DNA of 64,000 nucleotides from the NCBI RefSeq assembly GCF_000156335.1, contig NZ_DS999213.1, positions 821,549 to 885,548 on the forward strand, read 5' to 3'. This DNA is from Roseobacter sp. GAI101. Its GTDB lineage: Bacteria; Pseudomonadota; Alphaproteobacteria; Rhodobacterales; Rhodobacteraceae. Positions 35,401-42,576 of this stretch are shown here, piece after piece; position 1 is the first letter of the stretch, and each line of letters starts with the position of its first letter. The position numbers and the translations under genes were made by a program. The notes beneath the pieces were generated by a model. The model searched no databases, was not told the DNA's origin, and saw only the letters and a program-made list of their open reading frames with translations.

Positions 35401-35585
35401 TCGGTCCACTCGACAGAGAAATCCTGCGCTGCGACCAGATCGCTGCCCAATTCACCGACATCGCCAAGAAGCCTTTCCAGCGCCTCGCTTTTCTCCTGCT
35501 CGTGTTTCAGCGCATTGGCGAATTCACCTTTTTTCCCCACAGCGGTTTGAAGCCATCCGATTTGGGTATCTGTAAAGCCAGCCAT
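32466..35585 (-). CDS. Unrecognised 1039-residue protein (third gene of the tRNA-flanked operon)
   Basis: I do not recognise this protein. It has no signal peptide. It opens with M-A-G-F-T-D-T-Q-I-G-W-L-Q-T-A-V, a short motif related to the start of the 162-residue protein of the same operon. The rest is mostly helical and charged, with several weakly hydrophobic Ala/Gly-rich helices near residues 430-455, 465-487, 653-683 and 728-758 that could insert in a membrane or pack as a bundle. The C-terminus is acidic. A GGGAG ribosome site precedes ATG 35585, 24 bases after the upstream gene. A large effector, pore-former or structural protein is conceivable; none is shown by a motif. Confidence 0.85.
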   Translation of the reverse strand: MAGFTDTQIGWLQTAVGKKGEFANALKHEQEKSEALERLLGDVGELGSDLVAAQDFSVEWTEKQRKHFWSQTKTETRAVKSMAWADGDRDSEIDTRHDLRETFDPVTGEGARMQVDPEKARAVQKMHEKLIELQTRMEEATDSDGNPLFTARDIERELWSPLVKANVIPSNAVADKYSQEAQVFNGACEIYGEKLKDYTKTASKHDKLKRGLSIAKDTVSLFGTGVSQAIAIGNFEGASMSQQDKNELTDLTAQKDAGTLAEGDAAKLQALQAQSDIAARAKQQQAYATLAFGLANGAFDLADKALEKPSEKQNWKIAEMAFEVLAKTALDSISADQAERAVSDQDTAKSQDYKAATNSAKKLVSYSLAGSKVVFRFKEILDAPDGSRTSIAKALAGTVADAVGNAFAAFDVPSGNDANGNSVEGTNGQWAKIGAYVSAGIVGAANAAEIAKLVHDSANSGKAINGKALMAAIGLNVVEGIMIGTYEPASSGVRQDVGDDVHATSPTQETEAMKGLREGVTATDVNAMTNALKGANGLFDAFPVSHVVDPEKLQAKLALANADQEAIAREAEFKDYEKRIKSDPAFKAALEADIAKETSERQKELMTLIEDATPTPEDLADQAKAKKALDSIDKMIAEAEAVKTKWAVLDQLTSGGVGILVKFLPGASIAGAIRQLAFDVAYLIKKSEELNLWLTNTALTYGNDSVYGPAITSRLANAKIQVSQKTLNTLFSLTGVVMESLRLADITGAATAGSIANTMARALSDYGYKMQKEAEISKGWGLYKKARLPENQGDRKLARKAMRWNSTLSKCVLAYGIVKDGDPVAKEVARNCGMTPEILQDDSEVCQKVVTYFMSVYSDDPVILHRVPIAKDWHPGTPELSLTSWIRFKAAASTKAAPRISSSSAKTPALDKHFAKLTALCDGGPGYGAKRDKDYPKTDQTKRTSDAYGTFLTDAMQAADGLVTAFDAYVPVNDAPSGEGEAWTENASHEQMIAVSESFRAQAVILRSEIKFDIAERQALIDAGADAEEELDIAELFDA

Positions 35586-35609
35586 ATCTTTGATCTCCCA
35601 GAGAGTTCC

Positions 35610-38387
35610 TTACTTCGGAATCGCTGTCAAAAGTTTGATTTCAAGACGCGACAACGTCTGCACTGCGATGTCCAGTTCGGGGGTGCCGCCGGTAAAGGGT
35701 TGGGTCCGGAAATGCGCAAGCGGCGCATTCGCCTGCAGCGCGCCGGTCAGGGTGCGCAGCGCGCTTAACGCTGCCTCGCGCGGGGGGCGCGGATCGCTTC
35801 CGGCCGTGTCGAGCGCTTTTTGAAAAAGCGCTCCGTTGTCTTCCAGCTTCTTGACGTCGGCATCCCGTACAAGTCCAGCGACCGTGTCCAGATACGCCTT
35901 TACATCCGTGGCGGTGATCGCTTCACCACTGCCCGTTGCCACCAGTTCGCCGACATCCCCGACCTTTTCGATAACCTTGTCGAACCCTTTGACAGCCGCA
36001 ACAAGACTGCGCAGCTTTTCGGCACAATCCTTGGTGGCGGCGGCCGCATTCAGTTTCGACAGCTTGCCGATCTCGTCCGCGGTTATGGTGTAGGTTGCAA
36101 CATCCGCTTTCAGCTTTTCAAGACGTTTGATCGCGTCGTCATAGTCCCCCGAAACCTTGGTCGTGGCTTTAAGACTGGCAATTTCCTTCAAGGCCAGATC
36201 CAGTTCGCTGATGTCCAGATTAAGCTCTGAAAATTTTGCCAGCAGCTTTTTCAGCTCCGCTTTGACTGCATCACTTTCGGTGTCAAAAATCTTCTTGTTA
36301 GCCTCGCGGGAGTTTTCTTTTTCCTGCCCTTTGACACAGTCCGATTTCAGCGCCGTCCAAGTGGTAAGTTCCTGGCCGCTCAGCGCGTCCCGCGACCCTT
36401 CAGCCCATCGTTTCAACGCAACCGCAGTGGTGCTTTGAATGTCGGACAGCAGCTCGATCAACTTCTTTTTGGCATCGTCCAGCGATGCCTTGTCGCGGGC
36501 ATCAGCCAACTGGCGTGCTTTGGCCAGATCATCGACGAAGCGCCCGTAATAGCCGGCGATCTGGACGTCACCAATTGTGCTATTTGCCATGGCGTTGGAC
36601 AGGGCCCTGATCTCGGATGCGACGGATTTGGCGAGCATTTCGCATTCCTTGAATTCGGCGGCGCGGGCGCGCGCGTCGTTCTTCAACGCGACCGCCTCGT
36701 CCCAAAGTCCGACGATTTCAGCATAGGATCTTACGGGGTTCTTGGCAGGATAGGTATTTTCGAAGGTCTTGACCCGCGCGGCCAGTTCAACCGTACGGCC
36801 CGCTTCATAGGCACCGTATTTCGACTTGAGCCGGTCCAGTTTTTTATTCACGAGCCCCAGTTGGGTGATGATAGAGTTAAATTTGTCCGAGTTTTCCGCC
36901 AGTGAGGTCTCAAAACTCTCAACATCGTCAAGATATGCCTTGGCCAGTTTAAGCGCATCAATCGAGTCGGTCTGCAACAGCTGCTCGGCCGTGCTCAATT
37001 TCATCTCAAGCTCGGAAAGCGCCTCTTTGGGGACTTTCTTGTCCTTGATCGCCCCTTTTTGCCAACCGCTTGATTTGAACATTTCGGCATATTTCACGCG
37101 AAGGTCCAACAGTTGCTTGTTCATCTTTTCGACATTGATCTGTTCTTGCGCGGCCTGAAGTTTCTTCAGCTTTTCCGTTTCCGTGGCCCATTTCATCTCG
37201 AGCCCGTCCAGCTCGCTCCGGCGCAACCGCAAAAACGTCGGATTTTCCACCCGGTCCAGTTCCTCACTCAGCACATCAGCCGTCCCAGGCGCGTCCATCG
37301 CCCTGAGCGTCGCAATCTGTTTGAGAATCCTTTTTGTCGTCTCGACACAGAATGCGGCATCGTCCGCCTGTAGCTGAACGGTCTTTGCCAGTTCCTCTAC
37401 GGCATCCTTGTGGGTGTCGAATACCGTATCAGGGGTGTTCTTCTGCGTCTCATCAATCAGCGCCCTCAGGTCATCAAGGCTGTGCTTCACCTCATCCGCG
37501 CAGGGTTTGAACCCAAGGGTGCGCAGCCAAGAAATCTGTCCCTCAATGCGCGCGAGCGGAAGGCTCAGGCGGGTGTCAAAGGCGTCGTCCCGGCTTTCGA
37601 TGATGGTGGCACCCGTCCGCGCGTTACGAAACAGGTTCAACTGGTCGGTCGTCGCATTGATCCCGGCCTTGGCCCCTTCGACATCGCCGGTCAGATAGGT
37701 CAGCATCGCCTCGTCCAACATGGCATGCAGGATTTGATATTCCTCGGGGCAAATTACGGCATAGCTCCGCTCGATCTTGTCGCCATCGACGACCTTGGTC
37801 ATCTTGAAAACCTCGGTGCGGGCCTTTTCTATGTTGCCGGCAACCAGATTGCGCATTGCCTGAACCAATTCAAAATCGCTGTTCCGCTCTTTCTTCGGGA
37901 CCTTCGCAAACGGATCGTCGCTCTGCTCCTCCAGTTGATCCTGCAGCGCGGCCACACGGGCGCTGACCTCCCTGAGATCCTTATCCAGATCTTCCTCGAC
38001 CTTGGTGAGGGTGACCAGCTTGGTCGCCATCTTGTTTCTCAGCTCCCGGGCGGTCTTGTCAGCTGCCTTGGCGGCCTCGAAGGCATCCTTGGCCGCTTCC
38101 AGCGCGTCTTCGGCCAACGCTTTCTTGGCGGGGTCATCCTGCGCATCCACGGCCTGTTGCAGCGCATCCACTTTCTTTTGGGCCTGCACCTTGGCGCTAT
38201 TGGCTTCCAACACGTCCGAACTGGCCTTTGCATGAGCCTCTTCGAACCGATGTATCGGGGTCAGCTTCAGATTCTTGCCCGATGACGGCGCGTCCAACGG
38301 CTTCCAGCCTTTGACCTTGTTGAACTTCTCGATCCACCCGCTGATCGAGTCAGGTACAACGTCCAAAGTATCGCTATCGTTGGGCAT
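35610..38387 (-). CDS. Unrecognised 925-residue coiled-coil protein (second gene of the operon)
   Basis: I do not recognise this protein. It is Lys/Glu/Ala/Asp-rich and almost all helical, with strong coiled coils near residues 50-165 (V-Q-A-Q-K-K-V-D-A-L-Q-Q-A-V, V-S-A-R-V-A-A-L-Q-D-Q-L-E-E) and more along its length. There is no signal peptide and no membrane segment. Near the N-terminus D-S-I-S-G-W-I-E-K-F-N-K-V-K resembles the D-T-Q-I start motif of its operon partners. I chose ATG 38387 because AAGGA sits 8 bases upstream; ATG 38396 adds three residues but leaves the AGG touching the start codon. It may be a scaffold or rod-like component. Confidence 0.85.
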   Translation of the reverse strand: MPNDSDTLDVVPDSISGWIEKFNKVKGWKPLDAPSSGKNLKLTPIHRFEEAHAKASSDVLEANSAKVQAQKKVDALQQAVDAQDDPAKKALAEDALEAAKDAFEAAKAADKTARELRNKMATKLVTLTKVEEDLDKDLREVSARVAALQDQLEEQSDDPFAKVPKKERNSDFELVQAMRNLVAGNIEKARTEVFKMTKVVDGDKIERSYAVICPEEYQILHAMLDEAMLTYLTGDVEGAKAGINATTDQLNLFRNARTGATIIESRDDAFDTRLSLPLARIEGQISWLRTLGFKPCADEVKHSLDDLRALIDETQKNTPDTVFDTHKDAVEELAKTVQLQADDAAFCVETTKRILKQIATLRAMDAPGTADVLSEELDRVENPTFLRLRRSELDGLEMKWATETEKLKKLQAAQEQINVEKMNKQLLDLRVKYAEMFKSSGWQKGAIKDKKVPKEALSELEMKLSTAEQLLQTDSIDALKLAKAYLDDVESFETSLAENSDKFNSIITQLGLVNKKLDRLKSKYGAYEAGRTVELAARVKTFENTYPAKNPVRSYAEIVGLWDEAVALKNDARARAAEFKECEMLAKSVASEIRALSNAMANSTIGDVQIAGYYGRFVDDLAKARQLADARDKASLDDAKKKLIELLSDIQSTTAVALKRWAEGSRDALSGQELTTWTALKSDCVKGQEKENSREANKKIFDTESDAVKAELKKLLAKFSELNLDISELDLALKEIASLKATTKVSGDYDDAIKRLEKLKADVATYTITADEIGKLSKLNAAAATKDCAEKLRSLVAAVKGFDKVIEKVGDVGELVATGSGEAITATDVKAYLDTVAGLVRDADVKKLEDNGALFQKALDTAGSDPRPPREAALSALRTLTGALQANAPLAHFRTQPFTGGTPELDIAVQTLSRLEIKLLTAIPK

Positions 38388-38438
38388 CTTCTGCATCCTT
38401 GGTCTGGCAGGCTGGATGATCAGCCGAATGGGGCCGGC

Positions 38439-38927
38439 TTAGGCGGAAATCATCGTCTTCATGGTGTTGAGCGCTTTGATCAAAGGTGCACGGATCGCCA
38501 ATGCGTGTCCAAAGGGATTGTTTTCGCAAAGTGCAACAATCGGGTCAGACCCCAAAAATTCCGAATAGGTGTCGATTTCCTTGCCAAGCGCTTGCGCCGA
38601 TCCTGCACGCGCGGCACCGGAAGATCCGTTGAAATTCAGGATCGCGGCCATCAGGGCGGTGTTGTTGCCCTTGGTGACCCCGCTCAGACCAAATCGTGCG
38701 ATCCGCGTCAGGTTCGGGTCATCAGATTTAGCAAGCTCGGACATCAGCGGCGACAAGGTGGCATCGACCTGCCCTTTCGCATCCAGCCAGATATCGGCCG
38801 GATTGTCTGACACATAGTCATCGTCCAGAACAAACTCTGCCGGGTCTGCGGTCTGTGCGGGAAGTTTAACCTTCAAAAATTGTTCGATAAAATTAATCTG
38901 GGTATCGGAAAGACTGCTTTCGGCCAA
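38439..38927 (-). CDS. Unrecognised 162-residue protein (first gene of the operon)
   Basis: A small helical protein with no signal or membrane segment. Near its start is S-L-S-D-T-Q-I-N-F-I-E-Q-F-L-K-V-K, matching the D-T-Q-I-x-[WF]-[LI] start of the 1039-residue protein. The middle has L-T-R-I-A-R-F-G-L-S-G-V-T and the end has C-E-N-N-P-F-G-H-A-L-A-I-R-A-P-L. I favour TTG 38927 because GAGAAGG lies at the right distance and the motif then falls at the same place as in the large protein; a TTG at 38951 lacks a ribosome site. Its compact form suggests the minimal version of a domain used in the larger proteins. The 38928-39193 upstream region is AT-rich near the gene and probably holds the operon promoter. 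Confidence 0.78.
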   Translation of the reverse strand: MAESSLSDTQINFIEQFLKVKLPAQTADPAEFVLDDDYVSDNPADIWLDAKGQVDATLSPLMSELAKSDDPNLTRIARFGLSGVTKGNNTALMAAILNFNGSSGAARAGSAQALGKEIDTYSEFLGSDPIVALCENNPFGHALAIRAPLIKALNTMKTMISA

Positions 38928-39193
38928 GTCGTTACCTTCTCTGTTCGTCAATGGTATTTAAAATAAGCAAATAAACTGAATTTGAACATGAGGCGATATT
39001 GCGCCCACGGCCTTAGTCTAAGGGCGTAAAAAGGCTCAGGTCAAACTTCTTTTCAAGGTTTTTGCCGGTAAGCTACCACACCACGCTGCGGCAGTATGGA
39101 AAGTCGGACTGCTAAGAAATCCGCCAAAGGCAGAACATCTACAACGCATGTCTCTGATAAATAACGGTGAAAATTTCATCCTGAAAGGGATGC

Positions 39194-39278
39194 AAGTGGC
39201 GCGGTTGACGGGGCTCGAACCCGCGACCCCCGGCGTGACAGGCCGGTACTCTAACCAGCTGAGCTACAACCGCGCAGT
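39194..39278. repeat. 85-bp direct repeat containing tRNA-Asp, copy 2
   Basis: Identical to 32071-32155, same orientation, 7123 bases apart. Together they bracket the unknown three-gene operon. Confidence 0.9.
39197..39273 (-). tRNA. tRNA-Asp (GUC), copy 2
   Basis: Identical in all 77 positions to the copy at 32074-32150, including the CCA end. It has no obvious intrinsic terminator in the 270 bases downstream, unlike copy 1, so its transcript may run on toward the unknown operon. Confidence 0.97.
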
Positions 39279-39404
39279 GCATGCTTTGTCGTTAACTTCA
39301 AAGCGTTGGGAGGTCATAGGGTCTGGCATTCCCCCCGTCAAGCAGGGTTTTGGCCTGTTTGCGATCTTTTGCGAAAAAATTTCAAGGCAAGGCAGTCCGC
39401 CAGC

Positions 39405-39433
39405 AAAAAGCCCGCGCTTCGGGGCGCGGGCTT
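39405..39433 (-). terminator. Terminator of the pha operon
   Basis: On the minus strand AAGCCCGCGC (39433-39424), a 6-base loop, then GCGCGGGCTT (39417-39408) and TTTTG follow 4 bases after the phaG stop. This is the end of the phaAB-CDEFG transcript. Confidence 0.9.
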
Positions 39434-39437
39434 GGGG

Positions 39438-39812
39438 TCATTTTTCGGAATATGTGCTCCAGACATGGTCCGGCGGCGGCGGTGGTGGCGGCAAGTCAGG
39501 TTTGTTGCGCAACCGGTGCATGTTCGCCTTGGCGATGAAGTTGCCCGAGATGGGTGCGGTGACAAAGAGAAACGCCATTACCAACACCTCGTGAAGCGAC
39601 CCGTCGCCCGCCGCAAAGGCGTAGACCATAGACGCCATCAACAAGGACCCGACCCCCAGGGTCGACGCCTTGGTCGGTGCGTGCAGACGTGACATGGAAT
39701 TATCGAGCTTCAGCAGGCCGATGGAGCCGACCAGCGTGAAAAACCCGCCAATCACCAACAATGCCGAAACGATGATTTCGCTGATTGTGCCAAGATCACT
39801 CAATGATATCAC
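39438..39812 (-). CDS. phaG: Monovalent cation/H+ antiporter subunit G
   Basis: Small membrane subunit of the Mrp/Pha antiporter, 124 residues with three helices and the MnhG/PhaG block G-G-F-F-T-L-V-G-S-I-G-L-L-K-L. The start is GTG 39812, overlapping the end of phaF by 17 bases; TTG 39803 is the alternative. The C-terminus has seven prolines in a row (residues near 110-117), an unusual tail. It is the last gene of the operon. Confidence 0.92.
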   Translation of the reverse strand: MISLSDLGTISEIIVSALLVIGGFFTLVGSIGLLKLDNSMSRLHAPTKASTLGVGSLLMASMVYAFAAGDGSLHEVLVMAFLFVTAPISGNFIAKANMHRLRNKPDLPPPPPPPDHVWSTYSEK

Positions 39813-40065
39813 CCCGCAAGACAAAGCGCGCGATGGCAACGGTGGACACAAAGCCCAGCATCGCGATGATCATCGCGCTTTCAAAATACACATCTGTGCC
39901 AAGCCGTATGCCCAGCAGGATGATCAACGCAATCGCATTGATCACCATCGTGTCCAGCGCCAGAATCCGGTCGCCGGTGTTCGGGCCTTTTACCAGCCGC
40001 AGCATGGCCAGCAGTTGCGACAGCGCAACCGCGACAAATGCAAAGTTCAAAGCCATCAGGATCAT
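39796..40065 (-). CDS. phaF: Monovalent cation/H+ antiporter subunit F
   Basis: An 89-residue, three-helix membrane subunit of the Mrp/Pha complex, with the family block L-R-L-V-K-G-P-N-T-G-D-R-I-L-A-L-D-T-M. The ATG overlaps the stop of phaE (40062-40065) and its own end overlaps phaG, so translation of E, F and G is coupled. Length is typical. Confidence 0.94.
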   Translation of the reverse strand: MILMALNFAFVAVALSQLLAMLRLVKGPNTGDRILALDTMVINAIALIILLGIRLGTDVYFESAMIIAMLGFVSTVAIARFVLRGDIIE

Positions 40066-40553
40066 TCGAAAATCTCCTTTATGCGGCGCTCGTAGCGCTG
40101 TTTGATGTCGTCGCGCACAGCGTCCGGGTCATCGGCGTCAAGTGCGTGCACCAGCAACGTCCTGCCGTCTTCGGACAGGTCGGCGGAAACCGTGCCGGGG
40201 GTCAGCGTGATGGTGCCCGCCAACATGGTAATCGCCTCGGGCTTGCGCAGATCAAGGGGGATCACGACCCATTGGGGACGCATGTTCTTGTTGCTTTTGA
40301 ACAAGACGATCATCGCAACGACCACATTGGCCACGAGGATGTCCCACAGCACCAGAACCATATAGCCGATCATCTTCCACGGTCTGCTGAACATCGGTCG
40401 ATCCGGCCAGTAGGCCGCGGTCGCAATGGGGATCAGCAGGCCAAGGATGACACCGAAAACGACGGTGCCAAGCTTGATTTCATTCACCAACAAGCACCAG
40501 ACCAGCGACAGCAGAATAGTCAGCAACGGGTGGGGCAGCAGACGTGAAAGCAT
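40062..40553 (-). CDS. phaE: Monovalent cation/H+ antiporter subunit E
   Basis: A 163-residue subunit of the Mrp/Pha antiporter: N-terminal membrane helices (T-I-L-L-S-L-V-W-C-L-L-V, then W-D-I-L-V-A-N-V-V-V-A) and a cytoplasmic part with L-T-P-G-T-V-S-A-D-L-S-E-D-G-R-T-L-L-V-H-A-L, the hallmark of MnhE/PhaE. It lies one base after phaD. Confidence 0.95.
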   Translation of the reverse strand: MLSRLLPHPLLTILLSLVWCLLVNEIKLGTVVFGVILGLLIPIATAAYWPDRPMFSRPWKMIGYMVLVLWDILVANVVVAMIVLFKSNKNMRPQWVVIPLDLRKPEAITMLAGTITLTPGTVSADLSEDGRTLLVHALDADDPDAVRDDIKQRYERRIKEIFE

Positions 40554-40554
40554 A

Positions 40555-42201
40555 TCAGTTATCCTTTACCGTTGAACCGTGTCCGTCACTGGCCGCCGGA
40601 CCGTCATGGTCATCTTCCGCAGCTTTGACCCCATCGGCTTCATGGTCGTCGTCATGGTCCGAATTGATCTGCTTGCCCGGCGTGGTCAGGACGACATCGA
40701 TATAGGGCGCGGTGTTGAACAGCTGCGCCGAGGTCGCAGACAGCACCCGCGTCACCGGACCCGCAGCAATGGTAAGGGCGATCATCACCGCCAGCAATCC
40801 CCCGATAGAGACCATCGCCAGTGCCGTCGAAGGCTCGGCCTCGGGTGTCTCGACGTCGATCTCTTCGTCACGGGCCTGATGGGCTTTCCAGAAGATAACG
40901 CTGCCCGCGCGGGAAAAGCCGACGACCGCGATCAAGGATCCCACAAGGATCGCGCCCCAGACCCACCACATCAGATCGGAACTGCGCGCCGCATCAAGGA
41001 TCAGCAGTTTACCGATAAAGCCCGACAGCGGCGGCAGGCCGGTCATGGCGATGGCCGCGACAAAGAACATGCCCGCCACCAGTGCCCCGCCCAAAATCGG
41101 CGGCGCATCGCCAAAGCTGACCGCAGCCGCACCCCGGCGCGCACGGATCACGTCAACCAGCAAGAACAACGCGGCCGCCGCAAAGGTCGAATGGATCGCA
41201 TAATAAAGCGCGGCGGTAATACCGGTTTGCGTGAAGACCGACACCGAAGCCAACAGCATCCCCATAGAACCGATTACGGAAAACGCCACCATCCGGTCGA
41301 TCCGCTTGGCCCCCAGCACGCCAAGCATGCCCAGCATCAGCGTCAACAAAGCCGCAGGCATCAGCCAGACGTCGAACAGCCCTTGGGTCAGCTCGAGATC
41401 GGGCGGGAACACCAGAGTGTACATGCGGATGATACAATAGGCCCCGACTTTGGTCATGATCGCAAACAGCGCTGCAACCGGCGCTGGCGCTTCGGCATAG
41501 CTGGCAGGCAGCCAGAAATGCAGCGGCAGGATCGCGGCCTTGACCGCAAAGACCATCAGCAACAGCACCGCAGCCACGCGGATGCCAGAGCTGTCGCCTA
41601 CGTCCAGGGTCGCCACACGCTGTGCCAGATCAGCCATATTCAACGTGCCGGTTTCCGCATAAAGCGTGCCAAGCGCGAACAGGAAGAGCGTCGAGCCGAG
41701 CAGGTTGTACAACACATATTGCGACCCTGCCCGAAGCCGCTTTTGACCGCCCGAATGGATCATCAGTCCGTATGACGCGATCAACAGAACCTCGAAGAAA
41801 ACAAAAAGGTTGAACGCGTCACCGGTCAGAAACGCACCAAGAATTCCCATCAACTGGAATTGGAACAGCGGGTGGAAATGCCGCCCCCGACTATCCCAGC
41901 CAGACCCGATTGCGTACAGCAGCACCAGCGGGGCCAACACGCAGGTGATCAGAACCATCAGCGTCGACAAGCGGTCGCCGACCAGCACGATGCCGAAGGG
42001 TGCGGGCCAGTTGCCCAGCTGGTACAGGCTGATCGTGCCGTCTGACGCCTGCCAGAACAGACCGATCGCCAGCCCCAACAGCGCAGTGGTCCCCGCAAGC
42101 GACACGACACGCTGGATCACCAGATGATAGCGCGCAGCCAACACCAGCATCGCGGCCAGCATCGCCGGCAATACGATGGGAAGAACGAGCCAATGGGTCA
42201 T
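40555..42201 (-). CDS. phaD: Monovalent cation/H+ antiporter subunit D
   Basis: A 548-residue polytopic subunit homologous to complex I NuoN/NuoM-type proton channels (Proton_antipo_M domain, about 125-420). It shares the membrane-buried Lys and Glu pattern of the family (F-V-F-F-E-V-L-L-I-A-S-Y-G-L-M, A-V-K-A-A-I-L-P-L-H-F-W-L). The C-terminus is a His/Asp-rich cytoplasmic tail (D-H-D-D-D-H-E-A-D) that is longer than usual and might bind metal. Its start overlaps the phaC stop by 4 bases. Confidence 0.95.
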   Translation of the reverse strand: MTHWLVLPIVLPAMLAAMLVLAARYHLVIQRVVSLAGTTALLGLAIGLFWQASDGTISLYQLGNWPAPFGIVLVGDRLSTLMVLITCVLAPLVLLYAIGSGWDSRGRHFHPLFQFQLMGILGAFLTGDAFNLFVFFEVLLIASYGLMIHSGGQKRLRAGSQYVLYNLLGSTLFLFALGTLYAETGTLNMADLAQRVATLDVGDSSGIRVAAVLLLMVFAVKAAILPLHFWLPASYAEAPAPVAALFAIMTKVGAYCIIRMYTLVFPPDLELTQGLFDVWLMPAALLTLMLGMLGVLGAKRIDRMVAFSVIGSMGMLLASVSVFTQTGITAALYYAIHSTFAAAALFLLVDVIRARRGAAAVSFGDAPPILGGALVAGMFFVAAIAMTGLPPLSGFIGKLLILDAARSSDLMWWVWGAILVGSLIAVVGFSRAGSVIFWKAHQARDEEIDVETPEAEPSTALAMVSIGGLLAVMIALTIAAGPVTRVLSATSAQLFNTAPYIDVVLTTPGKQINSDHDDDHEADGVKAAEDDHDGPAASDGHGSTVKDN

Positions 42202-42575
42202 GATGCACCTCCGTCAGTTTGCGAGAGGTTGTCGGCGCGCGCGCCATCCGTCACATCCGGGTCGTTGATCAAATCGTCATCCGCGCTCAGGTAGGACCCG
42301 ACCGCGAGCATCACGGCAACCGCCGTCATGCCAAAGGAAATCACGATCGCGGTCAGCGCCAGCGCCTGGGGCAACGGATCGACATAGGTATCGATCCCGT
42401 CGGTCAGCACCGGCGGTGCATTAATCGCCAGACGCCCCGAGGCAAACAGAAACACGTTGACCGCATAGCTGGCCAAAGACATGCCGATGATCACCGGAAA
42501 GGTGCGCAGACGCAGGATCATGTAGATGCCCGCAGCGGTCAAAGCGCCGATGGCGGTTGCGACAAGCAATTCCAT
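42198..42575 (-). CDS. phaC: Monovalent cation/H+ antiporter subunit C
   Basis: A 125-residue NuoK-like subunit with three helices. ATG 42575 starts M-E-L-L-V-A-T-A-I-G-A-L-T-A-A-G-I-Y, the typical family N-terminus, and GAAAGGAGAG upstream is a strong ribosome site inside the end of phaAB. The frame runs 39 codons further upstream but those lie within phaAB. The name refers to the Pha antiporter, not polyhydroxyalkanoate synthase. Confidence 0.95.
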   Translation of the reverse strand: MELLVATAIGALTAAGIYMILRLRTFPVIIGMSLASYAVNVFLFASGRLAINAPPVLTDGIDTYVDPLPQALALTAIVISFGMTAVAVMLAVGSYLSADDDLINDPDVTDGARADNLSQTDGGAS

Positions 42576-42576
42576 A

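Noticed and set aside
32158-39193. Prophage or integrative element with its own integrase between the tRNA-Asp genes
   Set aside because: No integrase, excisionase, transposase or phage structural gene is recognisable. Short base-composition samples were not clearly different from the rest of the window.
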